A program made the translations under genes and the position numbers. Positions 52,560 through 60,740 of a DNA stretch of 64,000 bases are shown here, in pieces (position 1 is the stretch's first letter; each line of letters starts with the position of its first letter). The notes beneath the pieces were generated by a model that was not told the origin of the DNA, did no database searches, and saw nothing but the letters and a program-made list of their open reading frames with translations. Source of the stretch: Streptomyces sp. AC512_CC834 (GTDB lineage Bacteria > Actinomycetota > Actinomycetes > Streptomycetales > Streptomycetaceae); NCBI RefSeq assembly GCF_019049325.1, contig NZ_JAGMUO010000048.1, forward strand, positions 1 through 64,000, written 5' to 3'.

Positions 52560-53207
52560 GTCGCGCAGCGCCTCGATCACGCTGGTGAGGTGGGCCCGGA
52601 CGGCCGCCTCGGCGGCCTGTGGGTCCCTGGCCTCGATCGCCTCGATCATGGCCAGGTGCTCGTTCAGGGACTGCTGCGGGCGCCCCGGACGCAGCGCCAA
52701 CTGGAAGCGGTGACGCACGAGTTGGGCGTTGAGTCGTTCCAGCAGTTCCACGGCCGTGAGCTGGCCGGAGAACTCCCGGATTCTGGCGTGGAGTTCGTGG
52801 TTGAGGTCCGAGTAGGTCAGCGGTTCCCCGTCGCCCACGGCCTTGCGCATCGCCGAGCCCAGGTCCTTGAGCCGGGCGATCTGCCCGTCGTCGACGGCGG
52901 CGGCGGCCTTGGCCGCGCAGAGCCCTTCGAGGACCAGGCGGCACTCGGTGATGGCGACCGCCTCCTCCACGGTCACCACCCGCACCCGTGAACCGCGGTT
53001 GCGGATGCGCTCGACGAGCCCCTGGGACTCCAGGTCGATCAGCGCGGCCCGGATGCTGGCCCGGGTCACGCCGAACTGCTCGGCGAGTTCGTTCTCCACC
53101 AGCCGCTGCGCGGGTGCCATGTCGCCGCGCAGGATCGCCTGTCGCAACTGCCCGAGCGCAAGCTGTTTGGCCTGCTCCCCGGTGCCCGGACGGGCTTGGT
53201 TCGGCAT
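52557..53207 (-). CDS. GntR-family (FadR-type) transcriptional regulator
   Basis: 216 residues from the ATG at 53207, which has AGGGAGGG upstream. A winged HTH lies at residues 15-75 (LRQAILRGDMAPAQRLVENELAEQFGVTRASIRAALIDLESQGLVER). An all-helical FCD ligand-binding domain follows. It is upstream of the galBCD unit and divergent from a MocA-type gene. A 28-bp palindrome overlaps its own promoter, and a related palindrome lies before the MFS transporter gene, so it probably represses both itself and aromatic-acid uptake. Confidence 0.88.
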   Translation of the reverse strand: MPNQARPGTGEQAKQLALGQLRQAILRGDMAPAQRLVENELAEQFGVTRASIRAALIDLESQGLVERIRNRGSRVRVVTVEEAVAITECRLVLEGLCAAKAAAAVDDGQIARLKDLGSAMRKAVGDGEPLTYSDLNHELHARIREFSGQLTAVELLERLNAQLVRHRFQLALRPGRPQQSLNEHLAMIEAIEARDPQAAEAAVRAHLTSVIEALRD

Positions 53208-53250
53208 GGTTGCCCTCCCTGAGTGAGTGCCTGTCGAACGTAAATCTAGC

Positions 53251-53278
53251 CAAACAACATTGTCAACAATTTTGTTTG
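53251..53278. promoter_or_regulatory. 28-bp palindrome, GntR operator candidate
   Basis: Arms CAAACAACATTGTC and AACAATTTTGTTTG pair at 12 of 14 positions around ATTGTCAACAAT. On the minus strand it contains TTGACA (53266-53261), followed 16 bases on by TTTACG, a likely promoter of the GntR gene with the operator over its -35. Confidence 0.65.
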
Positions 53279-53297
53279 CGTTTTTCATGCTCCGATG

Positions 53298-53320
53298 TTT
53301 GTCCTGTCAAAAGGTTGACA
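53298..53320. promoter_or_regulatory. LacI operator candidate and -35 region before MocA-type gene
   Basis: TTTGTCCTGTCAAA at 53298-53311 matches, in reverse, CTTGTCCTGACAAA at 55819-55832 beside the LacI gene (12 of 14 positions). An overlapping inverted repeat TGTCAA-AAGG-TTGACA (53305-53320) supplies a plus-strand TTGACA. Confidence 0.55.
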
Positions 53321-53383
53321 TGATGCGGATGCCCGCCCAGGGTGGCCTGGACAGATCACGGACAGGTCCGAAAAGGGGCTCTC

Positions 53384-54544
53384 ATGGTCGACGCACTCGG
53401 TGTCGCGGTCGTCGGTTTCGGCTGGATGGGCCGGGTGCACACCCAGGCGTACGCCCGCGTCCGGCACCACTATCCGCACCTCGCGCTGCGCCCGGAACTG
53501 GTGACGGTCGCCGAGGAGGTGCCGGGGCGGGCCGAGGAGGCCGCCGCCCAGTTCGGGTTCGCCTCGACGACCCGCGACTGGCGCGAGGTGGCCGCCGACC
53601 CGCGCGTGCGGGCGGTCAGCATCACCGCGCCGAACTTCCTGCACCGGGAGATCGCCGTGACGATGGCCGAGGCGGGCAAGCACATCTGGATCGAGAAGCC
53701 CGTCGGACTGACCGCCGGGGACGCCCGCGCGGTGGCGGACGCGGTGGCCGAGGCCGGTGTACAGGGCGCCGTCGGCTTCAACTACCGCAACGCGCCCGCC
53801 GTCGAGGCCGCCCGCGACCTGATCGCCACCGGCGAGATCGGCGCCGTCACGCATGCCCGCATCCGTCTCTTCAGTGACTACGCGGCCCATCCCGAGGGCG
53901 CCCTGACGTGGCGCTTCGAGCGCGAGCGCGGCGGCAGCGGAGTACTGGGCGACCTGGCCTCGCACGGCGCCGACCTGGCCCGCTTCCTGCTCGGCGACAT
54001 CGCGTCCCTGACCGCCGACACGGCGGTCTTCCTGCCCGAGCGGGCCCGCCCCACGACGGCCACGGCGGGTCACGCCCGGGCCGCGGGCGGCGAGCCGGGA
54101 CCGGTCGAGAACGAGGACTACGTCGACTGCCTGCTGCGCTTCGCCTCCGGCGCCCGCGGTGTCCTGGAGGCCTGCCGGGTCTCGGTCGGCGAGCAGAACA
54201 ACTACGGCTTCGAGGTGCACGGCACCAGGGGTGCGGTGTTCTGGGACTTCCGCCGCATGAACGAGCTGGGCGTCAGTCGCGGCACCGCGTACCAGGACCA
54301 GCCCGTCAGCACCGTCCATGTGGGCCCGGGGCACGGCGAGTTCGCCGCCTTCCAGCCGGGTGCCGCGAACGCCATGGGTTACGACGACCTGAAGGTGGTG
54401 GAGGCCTACCGCTTCCTGCGCTCGATCGCGGAGGGCGTCCCGCACGGCGCCACCCTGCCGGACGCGGTGCACAGCGCGACCGTTCTGGAGGCCATGACGC
54501 GGTCGGCGGAGAGCGGTGCGTGGGTCACTCCCGAGGTTCCGTGA
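53384..54544 (+). CDS. Gfo/Idh/MocA-family oxidoreductase
   Basis: 386 residues from the ATG at 53384, preceded by AAAAGGGG. The N-terminal Rossmann domain has GFGWMGRVHTQAYARV near residue 12 and EKPVGLTAGDARAVADAV near 105. The C-terminal alpha/beta domain (GSGVLGDLASHGADLARFLLG) carries the catalytic His region of the family. It oxidises or reduces a sugar, inositol or cyclic polyol using NAD(P). It is divergent from the GntR gene, but an operator match points to the LacI regulator at 54693. It is probably part of an inositol- or sugar-linked set. Confidence 0.87.
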   Translation: MVDALGVAVVGFGWMGRVHTQAYARVRHHYPHLALRPELVTVAEEVPGRAEEAAAQFGFASTTRDWREVAADPRVRAVSITAPNFLHREIAVTMAEAGKHIWIEKPVGLTAGDARAVADAVAEAGVQGAVGFNYRNAPAVEAARDLIATGEIGAVTHARIRLFSDYAAHPEGALTWRFERERGGSGVLGDLASHGADLARFLLGDIASLTADTAVFLPERARPTTATAGHARAAGGEPGPVENEDYVDCLLRFASGARGVLEACRVSVGEQNNYGFEVHGTRGAVFWDFRRMNELGVSRGTAYQDQPVSTVHVGPGHGEFAAFQPGAANAMGYDDLKVVEAYRFLRSIAEGVPHGATLPDAVHSATVLEAMTRSAESGAWVTPEVP

Positions 54545-54692
54545 CGGCGTGCGGGCAGCGCCGCGACCCGACCGCCCACCGGCCGGGCGGGACCTTGCGG
54601 GGGACCGCGACGAGCCGGCTCCCCATGGCCGCCGGGCCGGTCGCCGGGGCGAAGGGGATACCGAGGAGGATGCCGAGGGGCGGCGCCGCACG

Positions 54693-55745
54693 TCACACGG
54701 ACCCGGCCCCGGCCCCGGCCCCGGCCCCGGGCGGCATGTTGTAGGGCGTGACCACCTGGATCGCGGACGGCAGTGTCGGGCCCGCGGGCGGCAGCGCGCC
54801 GTGGGCCCGCATCACGAGCCGGCAGGCCTCCCGTACGTCCTGGCGCAGGTCGTGATGGAGCACGGCGGACAGCCGGTGCTCGCGCAGCAGGCGGGTGTTG
54901 TCCTGGTCGAGGTCGTGCGCGACGAACACCGCGCAGGAACGGCCGAGGTCGTCGAAGGCCCGCAGGGTGGCGATGTTGCCGCCGCCGATCGAGTACACGG
55001 CACGGATGTCCGGGTCGCGTTCCAGCGCGGCCCGGACCAGTTCGTACTGGGTGGCGTCCAGGCCCTGGCCCTCGGCGACCCCGACGAGCCGGCGCTCCGG
55101 GTGCCGGGCGCGCATGACACTCCGGAAGCCCATCTCGCGCTCCTCCTCGTTGCGGAAGAAGCCGCTGCTGAGACTGGTGAGGACGTTACCGGGCCGCTCG
55201 CCGAGCCACTGGCCCACGAGGTAGGCGGCGCTCGCACCGGCCGCCCGGTTGTCGATGCCGACGTAGCCGAGCCGGGTGCTGACGGGCAGGTCGGTCACCA
55301 GGGTCACGACGGGCACGCCCGCGGCGGTCAGCCGGTCCACCGCGGCGGCCACCTCGGGGACGTCCGGCGCCTTGAGGATCACTCCCTGCGAGCCGCGCCG
55401 GGCGATCCGGTCCAGGGTGGCGGTCAGTTCCCCGGCCGGGCCCGTCTGGCGGAAGTGGAAGCGGGAGCGTACGACGGCGGGGTGCAGGGAGGGCAGTTCG
55501 GCCTCGAGCGCGGCGCGCACGGCGGTGGAGAAGCGGTCCGGGGTCTGCATCACTATGTCGATCATGAAGGTGCGGCCGACCAGCCGGACCTGGGTGCGCT
55601 GCCGGTCCAGGTCGGCGATGGCCCGGCGCACCTCGTCCGCGGTGCTCTGCCGCACCCCGCCCCGGCCGTTGAGCACCCGGTCGACCGTGGCCTCGCTCAG
55701 GCCCGCCTGACGTGCGATCTCCCTGATCGGGAAGGGGTGGCCCAT
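54693..55745 (-). CDS. LacI-family transcriptional regulator
   Basis: 350 residues from the ATG at 55745, with AAGGAG correctly spaced; a GTG one codon upstream is possible. The HTH is at residues 4-28 (FPIREIARQAGLSEATVDRVLNGRGGV), followed by a periplasmic-binding-type sensor domain. The last ten residues (GAGAGAGAGSV) are encoded by about five copies of a GGGGCC hexamer just before the stop. It is divergent from the PhyH gene. A TTGTC-N2-GACAA operator candidate lies between them at 55819-55832 and a match lies upstream of the MocA-type gene. Confidence 0.87.
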   Translation of the reverse strand: MGHPFPIREIARQAGLSEATVDRVLNGRGGVRQSTADEVRRAIADLDRQRTQVRLVGRTFMIDIVMQTPDRFSTAVRAALEAELPSLHPAVVRSRFHFRQTGPAGELTATLDRIARRGSQGVILKAPDVPEVAAAVDRLTAAGVPVVTLVTDLPVSTRLGYVGIDNRAAGASAAYLVGQWLGERPGNVLTSLSSGFFRNEEEREMGFRSVMRARHPERRLVGVAEGQGLDATQYELVRAALERDPDIRAVYSIGGGNIATLRAFDDLGRSCAVFVAHDLDQDNTRLLREHRLSAVLHHDLRQDVREACRLVMRAHGALPPAGPTLPSAIQVVTPYNMPPGAGAGAGAGSV

Positions 55746-55818
55746 CACCGTCTCCTTGGTTTGACCACGGCTGCGGCTTGAGGGATTTTTGATGGCTGCC
55801 TGATGGTTGTTCGCCGCG

Positions 55819-55832
55819 TTTGTCAGGACAAG
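55819..55832. promoter_or_regulatory. LacI operator candidate between LacI and PhyH genes
   Basis: TTTGTCAGGACAAG contains the perfect inverted repeat TTGTC-AG-GACAA (55820-55831). The same sequence in reverse, with two differences, precedes the MocA-type gene at 53298. Confidence 0.55.
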
Positions 55833-55873
55833 AATGGCAGCACCGCGTGGCCCCTGTCAGCGAAAGGACGCCG

Positions 55874-57034
55874 ATGTCCTCCACTCCCGTCCCCGCCCAC
55901 CGCGCCTGGCTCTCCGAAGGGGACTGCGACCTCGGCACGTTCCGCGCGCTCGTCGAGCGCGCCACCGACCCCGCCGCGTATCCGCGGGCCTGCGCCGTGG
56001 AGCGGAACGTCCCGGTCTACGAGGCCGGCCGGCTGCACGACGACCGGGAGACGGCGGCCGAACTGGTCCACGCCCTCGCCGACGGCCCCGGCATCGTCGT
56101 TCTCAAGGGCGCGTTCTGGGACCCGGCGGTCGTCGACCGGGCCACCGCCGTGTTCGACGCGCTGATCGACGGGCAGCGCGCCTCGGGCGCCGGCTCCGGC
56201 GACCACTTCGCCGCGCCCGGCGCCAACGACCGGGTGTGGAACGCCCTGGAGAAGGCGGCGCTGCACGACCCCGACGCGTTCGCCGAGTACTACGCCAACG
56301 AGACGCTCGCCCTGGTCGCCCGCGCCTGGCTCGGCCCCGGCTACCAGGTCACCTCGCAGATCAACGTGGTCAACCCGGGCGGCGCCGCCCAGACCGTGCA
56401 CCGCGACTACCACCTGGGCTTCCTCTCGGGCGCAGTCGCCGCCGCGTACCCGGCGCACGTGCACCGCCTCTCCCCCGCGCTCACCCTCCAGGGCGCCGTC
56501 GCGCACCGCGACATGCCCGTGGAGTCGGGGCCCACGATGTACCTGCCGCACTCGCAGAAGTACGAGCCCGGCTACCTGGCCTGGCGGCTCCCCGAGTTCC
56601 GGGCCTATTTCGAGGCGCACCAGGTCCAACTACCGCTCGCCAAGGGCGACGCGGTCTTCTTCAACCCCGCGCTGTTCCACGCGGCCGGCACCAACCGCTC
56701 CGCGGACATCCGCCGCATGGCCAACCTGTTGCAGATCTCCTCCGCGTTCGGCCGTGCCATGGAGACCGTGGACCGGGAGGCGGTGGTGAACGCGGTCTAC
56801 CCGGTACTGCTGAAGCGTCGTGCCGAGGGCGTGGGCGAGCAGTGGCTGGAGCATGTGATCGCCGCGAGCGCGGAGGGGTACCCCTTCCCGACGAACCTCG
56901 ACAGCGACCCGCCGGTCGACGGCCTGGCCCCGCCCTCCCAGGCGGACGTCGTGCGGCGGGCGCTGCGCGAGGAGTGGACACCCGAGGCCCTGCGCGGAGA
57001 GCTGCGGGCGGGCCGCGACCGGCGAGAGACCTGA
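55874..57034 (+). CDS. Phytanoyl-CoA dioxygenase (PhyH) family protein
   Basis: 386 residues from the ATG at 55874, with GAAAGGA upstream. A double-stranded beta-helix Fe(II)/2-oxoglutarate oxygenase. The HxD pair is in QTVHRDYHLGF near residue 177 and the distal His in NPALFHAAGTNRS near 265. PhyH members hydroxylate diverse small molecules. Between the LacI gene and iolG it may act on a polyol- or inositol-derived compound; the substrate is unknown. Divergent from LacI with a shared operator candidate. Confidence 0.85.
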   Translation: MSSTPVPAHRAWLSEGDCDLGTFRALVERATDPAAYPRACAVERNVPVYEAGRLHDDRETAAELVHALADGPGIVVLKGAFWDPAVVDRATAVFDALIDGQRASGAGSGDHFAAPGANDRVWNALEKAALHDPDAFAEYYANETLALVARAWLGPGYQVTSQINVVNPGGAAQTVHRDYHLGFLSGAVAAAYPAHVHRLSPALTLQGAVAHRDMPVESGPTMYLPHSQKYEPGYLAWRLPEFRAYFEAHQVQLPLAKGDAVFFNPALFHAAGTNRSADIRRMANLLQISSAFGRAMETVDREAVVNAVYPVLLKRRAEGVGEQWLEHVIAASAEGYPFPTNLDSDPPVDGLAPPSQADVVRRALREEWTPEALRGELRAGRDRRET

Positions 57035-57057
57035 GGCACCTGCACACGACGGGACTT

Positions 57058-57148
57058 CTCTCTCCAGCCCGTCCGGCGCTTCTCTCCAGCCCGTCCGGCG
57101 TTTGAGGACGAGCCCGAAGGGCGACGGGGTCCGGGGCGCAGCCCCGGC
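57058..57148. repeat. Common Streptomyces intergenic repeat with internal duplication
   Basis: The stretch contains CCAGCCCGTCCGGCG twice (near 57064 and 57087), then TTTGAGGACGAG and GGGGTCCGGGGCGCAGCCCC. I recall this element in many copies between genes in Streptomyces genomes. The 199-base interval 57035-57233 holds no gene. Confidence 0.65.
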
Positions 57149-57153
57149 CCGGA

Positions 57154-57218
57154 CAGCACAACACCGCACAGCACAACACTGCACAACACAGCACGGCACA
57201 GCACAGCACAGCACACAA
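57154..57218. repeat. Short CACAGCA/CACAACA repeat run in iolG leader
   Basis: A run of about twelve near-copies of GCACA / GCACAACAC with 5- and 10-base periodicity, ending just before the AAGGAG ribosome site of iolG. On the plus strand it is free of G-rich pairing partners and would be unstructured in mRNA. Confidence 0.75.
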
Positions 57219-57233
57219 GGAGCAGCGGAGCGT

Positions 57234-58238
57234 ATGCGTATCGGAATCCTCGGCCTCGGCCGCATCGGCGCCTTCCACGCCGAGACCCTCGCCGGACTTG
57301 ACGCCGTCGACTCGCTGGTCGTCGCCGACCCGTTCGCGGACGCCGCGAAGTCGGCCGCGGAGCGGTTCGGCGCCGAGGTCGCGGACTCGCCCGAGGCGGT
57401 GCTGGCCGCCGGGGTGGACGGCGTGGTGATCGCCGCGGCGACCGACGCCCACCCGGCCCTGCTCCGCGCCGCCGTCGAGGCCGGCGTACCCGTATTCTGC
57501 GAGAAGCCCGTCGCCCGCACCATGGCGGAGGGCGTCGACGTGCTCAAGGCGGTCGCGGGCCACGACGTGCCGGTCCAGATCGGCCACAACCGCCGCTTCG
57601 ACGCCGGGTTCGTCGCCGCGCGGGCGGCCGTGCGGGGCGGTGAGCTGGGCAAGCTGCACACCGTACGGTCGACCACGCTGGACCCGGCGCCGCCGCCCGC
57701 CGCCTACGTCGCCGCCTCCGGAGGCATCTTCCGGGACTGCTCGGTGCACGACTTCGACATCATCCGCTGGGTGACCGGCCGCGAGGTGAGCGAGGTGTAC
57801 GCCGTCGGCGGCAACCGCGGCGCCGACTACATCAGGGAGTCGGGCGACGCCGACACCACCGGCGCCGTCCTCACCCTGGACGACGGCACGATCGCCGTGG
57901 TCTCCAACAGCCGCCACAACGCGCGGGGTCACGACGTCCGCATGGAGATCCACGGCTTCGAGGACTCCATCGCCGTCGGGCTGGAGGACAGGCTTCCGCT
58001 GCGCTCGGTCGAGCCCGGCGTGACCTTCCCGTCCGGCGTCCCCCACGACTTCTTCATGGACCGCTTCGCCGCCGCCTACCGCGCCGAGCTGACCGCGTTC
58101 ACCGAGGTCGTCGCGGGCAGCCGTACGTCCCCCTGCACGATCGAGGACGCGCTGGAGGCGGGCTGGATCGCCGAGGCGTGCACCCTGTCCCTGCACGAGC
58201 ACCGTCCGGTGACGATCGCGGAGGTACGGCGGGGCTGA
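57234..58238 (+). CDS. iolG: Inositol 2-dehydrogenase (Gfo/Idh/MocA family)
   Basis: 334 residues from the ATG at 57234, 13 bases after AAGGAG. The Rossmann segment MRIGILGLGRIGAFHAETLA opens the protein and FCEKPVARTMAEGVDVL lies near 88. The segment QIGHNRRFDAGFVAARAAV near 115 and SGGIFRDCSVHDFDIIRWVTG near 165 match inositol dehydrogenases, with the catalytic Asp-His pair in SVHDFD. It converts myo-inositol to 2-keto-myo-inositol with NAD. Its stop codon lies within short repeated GGCGGGGCTGAGCGG-like copies. Confidence 0.87.
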   Translation: MRIGILGLGRIGAFHAETLAGLDAVDSLVVADPFADAAKSAAERFGAEVADSPEAVLAAGVDGVVIAAATDAHPALLRAAVEAGVPVFCEKPVARTMAEGVDVLKAVAGHDVPVQIGHNRRFDAGFVAARAAVRGGELGKLHTVRSTTLDPAPPPAAYVAASGGIFRDCSVHDFDIIRWVTGREVSEVYAVGGNRGADYIRESGDADTTGAVLTLDDGTIAVVSNSRHNARGHDVRMEIHGFEDSIAVGLEDRLPLRSVEPGVTFPSGVPHDFFMDRFAAAYRAELTAFTEVVAGSRTSPCTIEDALEAGWIAEACTLSLHEHRPVTIAEVRRG

Positions 58239-58275
58239 GCGGGACGGCGGGGCGGCTGAGCGGAGCGGCGGAGCC
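58229..58275. repeat. Imperfect tandem repeat spanning the iolG stop codon
   Basis: GGCGGGGCTGAGCGGGAC is followed by GGCGGGGCGGCTGAGCGGAGC and a partial GGCGGAGCC. The TGA of iolG lies inside the first copy, and the second copy also contains CTGAGCGG. Confidence 0.65.
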
Positions 58276-58289
58276 GGCGGGCCGTGCGG

Positions 58290-58703
58290 TCAGCTCGCCG
58301 GCTCGCTGATGTTCACCATCCAGGGGACGCCGAACCGGTCCGTGCACATGCCGAAGACGTCGCCCCACATCTGCTTCTCCAGCGGCACGGCGACGGAGCC
58401 GCCGGCGGACAGCTTCTCCCAGTAGCCGCGCAGCTCGGCGTCGTCGTCGCCGCTGAGGCTCACCGAGAAGGTGTTCCCCGGGGTGTACTCCATCCCGGGC
58501 GGGGTGTCGGCGCCCATCAGGGTGAAGCCGCTCGGGGTCTCCAGCATGCCGTGCATGATCTTGTCGGTGTACGCGCTGTCCGGCATGCCGGCCGCGCCGA
58601 AGGTGTTCAGCGCCAGCGTGCCGCCGAACACCTGCTCGTAGAACTCCATCGCCTGTCGGGCGTCGCCGTCGAAGCTGAGGTAGGGGTTGAGACGCGAGGT
58701 CAT
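58290..58703 (-). CDS. PhnB-like VOC family protein
   Basis: A 137-residue VOC protein of the PhnB/YcjN-like group. It opens SRLNPYLSFDGDARQAMEFY and closes MCTDRFGVPWMVNISEP, both family hallmarks. Function in this group is poorly defined; members are often called glyoxalase-like. The gene is convergent with iolG (51 bases apart) and follows the IolE-like gene by 124 bases. It is probably not part of the inositol pathway itself. Confidence 0.85.
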   Translation of the reverse strand: MTSRLNPYLSFDGDARQAMEFYEQVFGGTLALNTFGAAGMPDSAYTDKIMHGMLETPSGFTLMGADTPPGMEYTPGNTFSVSLSGDDDAELRGYWEKLSAGGSVAVPLEKQMWGDVFGMCTDRFGVPWMVNISEPAS

Positions 58704-58827
58704 GACTGCCTCCCGGAGCGGGACGAAGTGTCAGTGTGTCAGTGCTGCGCAGGCTAGCGCGCACCACTGACAACGGCCCGCCGGGCGGCGCACCGGCGGG
58801 ACGTTCCCCCGCCGGCGCGCGTCGGTC

Positions 58828-59730
58828 TCAGGCGCCGCAGGACCGCAGGAACTGGCGGGTGCGCACCGCGATGGGCAGCGGCCTGTCCGGCTCGCAGGGG
58901 TACATGTCCTGCTCGACGATGGCGAACAGGTCCACGTCCAGTTTCTGGGCCGCCGTGAGCACCGGGCCGAGATCCGGCACGCCGGCCGGCGGTTCGCACA
59001 TCACACCGCGCTGCACGGCGGGACCGAACGGCACCCCGCTCGCCCGCACCTCGGCGAGGATCTCCGGGTCGACCTGCTTGAGGTGGAGGTAGCCGACGCG
59101 CTCGCCGTAGGTCTCGACGAGCTTGACGCTGTCGCCGCCGCAGTAGGCGTAGTGGCCGGTGTCCAGGCAGAGGCTGACGAGGTCGGAGTCGGTGGCGTCG
59201 AGGAAGCGCTCGACGTGCTCCTCGGTGTCGATGTGGGTGTCGGCGTGCGGGTGGACGACGATGTCCAGGCCGTACGTCTCCCGCACCTCGTGGCCGAGGC
59301 GTTCCATGCCCTTGGTGAGGTGCGTCCACTGCTCGCCGGTCAGCTCCGGCGGTTCCAGGATCTCGGCGGTCTTGTCGTCGCGCCAGAAGGACGGGATGAC
59401 GACGAGGTGCTTCGCGTCCATGGCCTGCGTCAGGGCGGCGACGCGGCTGACCTGTTCCCAGGTGGCGTCCCACTCGGAGGGGCCGCGGTGCAGCCCGCAG
59501 AAGATGGTGCCCGCGGAGACCTTGAGGCCGCGCCGGGTCACCTCGTCGGTGAGCCGGGCCGGGTCGGTGGGGAGGTAGCCGTAGGGGCCCAGCTCGATCC
59601 AGTCGTAGCCGGCCTCGGTGACCTCGTCCAGGAACCGTTCCCACGGCACCTGCTGGGGGTCGTCGGGGAACCACACGCCCCAGGAGTCGGGGGCCGAGCC
59701 GACGCGGATGCGGTCGAGGGCAGAGGGCAT
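58828..59730 (-). CDS. Sugar phosphate isomerase/epimerase, IolE-like (inosose dehydratase candidate)
   Basis: A 300-residue AP-endonuclease-2-type TIM barrel with the GSAPDSWGVWFPDDP N-terminus I associate with inosose dehydratase-like proteins. Metal-site residues are in HLVVIPS, IVVHPHADTHI, SLCLDTGHYAYCGGD and YLHLKQVD. In inositol catabolism IolE dehydrates 2-keto-myo-inositol, the product of IolG; the related IolI isomerises it. The gene is 2 bases downstream of the ABC ATPase gene in the importer operon. Confidence 0.8.
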   Translation of the reverse strand: MPSALDRIRVGSAPDSWGVWFPDDPQQVPWERFLDEVTEAGYDWIELGPYGYLPTDPARLTDEVTRRGLKVSAGTIFCGLHRGPSEWDATWEQVSRVAALTQAMDAKHLVVIPSFWRDDKTAEILEPPELTGEQWTHLTKGMERLGHEVRETYGLDIVVHPHADTHIDTEEHVERFLDATDSDLVSLCLDTGHYAYCGGDSVKLVETYGERVGYLHLKQVDPEILAEVRASGVPFGPAVQRGVMCEPPAGVPDLGPVLTAAQKLDVDLFAIVEQDMYPCEPDRPLPIAVRTRQFLRSCGA

Positions 59731-59732
59731 CT

Positions 59733-60734
59733 TCAGGCCTTCCCTTCGGCGGTGCCGGATGTGGCGCTGTCGGCCTTGTCAGTAACGCTGGTCTTCTCAG
59801 CAGTGTCGGGCACGGGGGCCTTCGCCGCATCGTCGGGGAGCGCGTCCACGTCGACCCCGCCGACCTGCGCCAGTTCGTGCTTGAGGGCGGCGAGTTCGGC
59901 GCCCCCGGCCATGTGGTTGGTGAGTGCCTCGAGGGTGATGTCGGCGCGGGCGGCGCTGAGTTCGAGGGTGCCCAGGCGCAGCACGCTGAAGTGGTCGCCG
60001 ACCATGTAGGCGTGGTGGGGGTTGTGGGTGATGAAGACGACGCCGAGTCCGCGTTCGCGGGCGGCGGCGATGTACTTGAGGACCACCCCGGACTGCTTGA
60101 CGCCGAGGGCGGCGGTGGGCTCGTCGAGGATGAGGACGCGGGCGCCGAAGTAGACGGCGCGGGCGATGGCGACGGACTGGCGCTGGCCGCCGGAGAGGGT
60201 GCCGATGGGCTGTTCCAGGTCGTCCAGGACGATGCCCATGTTGCGCAGTTCCTCGTCGGCGGTCCGCTTCATGCGGGCGATGTCGAGGCGGCGTACGGGC
60301 CAGGGGCCCTTGGTCATCTCGGAGCCGAGGAAGAAGTTCCGCCACACCGGCATCAGCGGGATGGTGGCGAGGTCCTGGTAGACCGTGGCGATGCCGCGGG
60401 CGAGGGCGTCGCGCGGGGTGGTGAAGCGCACGGTGTCGCCGTCGACGAGGAACTCGCCCTCGGTGTGCTGGTGCAGCCCGGAGATGATCTTGATGAGGGT
60501 GGACTTGCCGGCGCCGTTGTCGCCGAGCACGCAGGTCACCCGGCCGGGGTGGACGGTGAGGTCGACGCCGTGCAGGGCGCGGATGTTGCCGTAGGCCTTG
60601 CCGGCGCCGCGCAGTTCGACGATCGGCCGGTCCTGCTCGGGCACGGATTCGGGTGCGGGTTCGGGTTCGGAGTCGGCGAGGACGGCGCCGTGGGTGCCGG
60701 GGGCTCCGGGAGTTGCGGGGGTCTTGCTGGTCAT
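59733..60734 (-). CDS. ABC transporter ATP-binding protein, single NBD
   Basis: A 333-residue protein with one nucleotide-binding domain: Walker A GDNGAGKST near residue 75, signature LSGGQRQSVAIAR near 185 and Walker B ARVLILDEPTAALGV. Residues 1-38 are a Glu/Pro-rich extension (ADSEPEPAPESVPEQDRPI). The C-terminal 50 residues are a charged low-complexity tail. Single-NBD importers of this type pair with the FrcC-like permease downstream of the binding protein. Inositol import is the likely role, given the cluster. Confidence 0.87.
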   Translation of the reverse strand: MTSKTPATPGAPGTHGAVLADSEPEPAPESVPEQDRPIVELRGAGKAYGNIRALHGVDLTVHPGRVTCVLGDNGAGKSTLIKIISGLHQHTEGEFLVDGDTVRFTTPRDALARGIATVYQDLATIPLMPVWRNFFLGSEMTKGPWPVRRLDIARMKRTADEELRNMGIVLDDLEQPIGTLSGGQRQSVAIARAVYFGARVLILDEPTAALGVKQSGVVLKYIAAARERGLGVVFITHNPHHAYMVGDHFSVLRLGTLELSAARADITLEALTNHMAGGAELAALKHELAQVGGVDVDALPDDAAKAPVPDTAEKTSVTDKADSATSGTAEGKA

Positions 60735-60740
60735 TTCCGA

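Noticed and set aside
57234..58238. LigC-type (CHMS dehydrogenase) assignment for the MocA-family gene, with the amidohydrolase at 29891 as LigI
   Set aside because: Considered as a source of 4-oxalomesaconate for GalBCD. The protein matches inositol dehydrogenases better and lies with iolC, IolE-like and importer genes. The amidohydrolase is 20 kb away in another operon.
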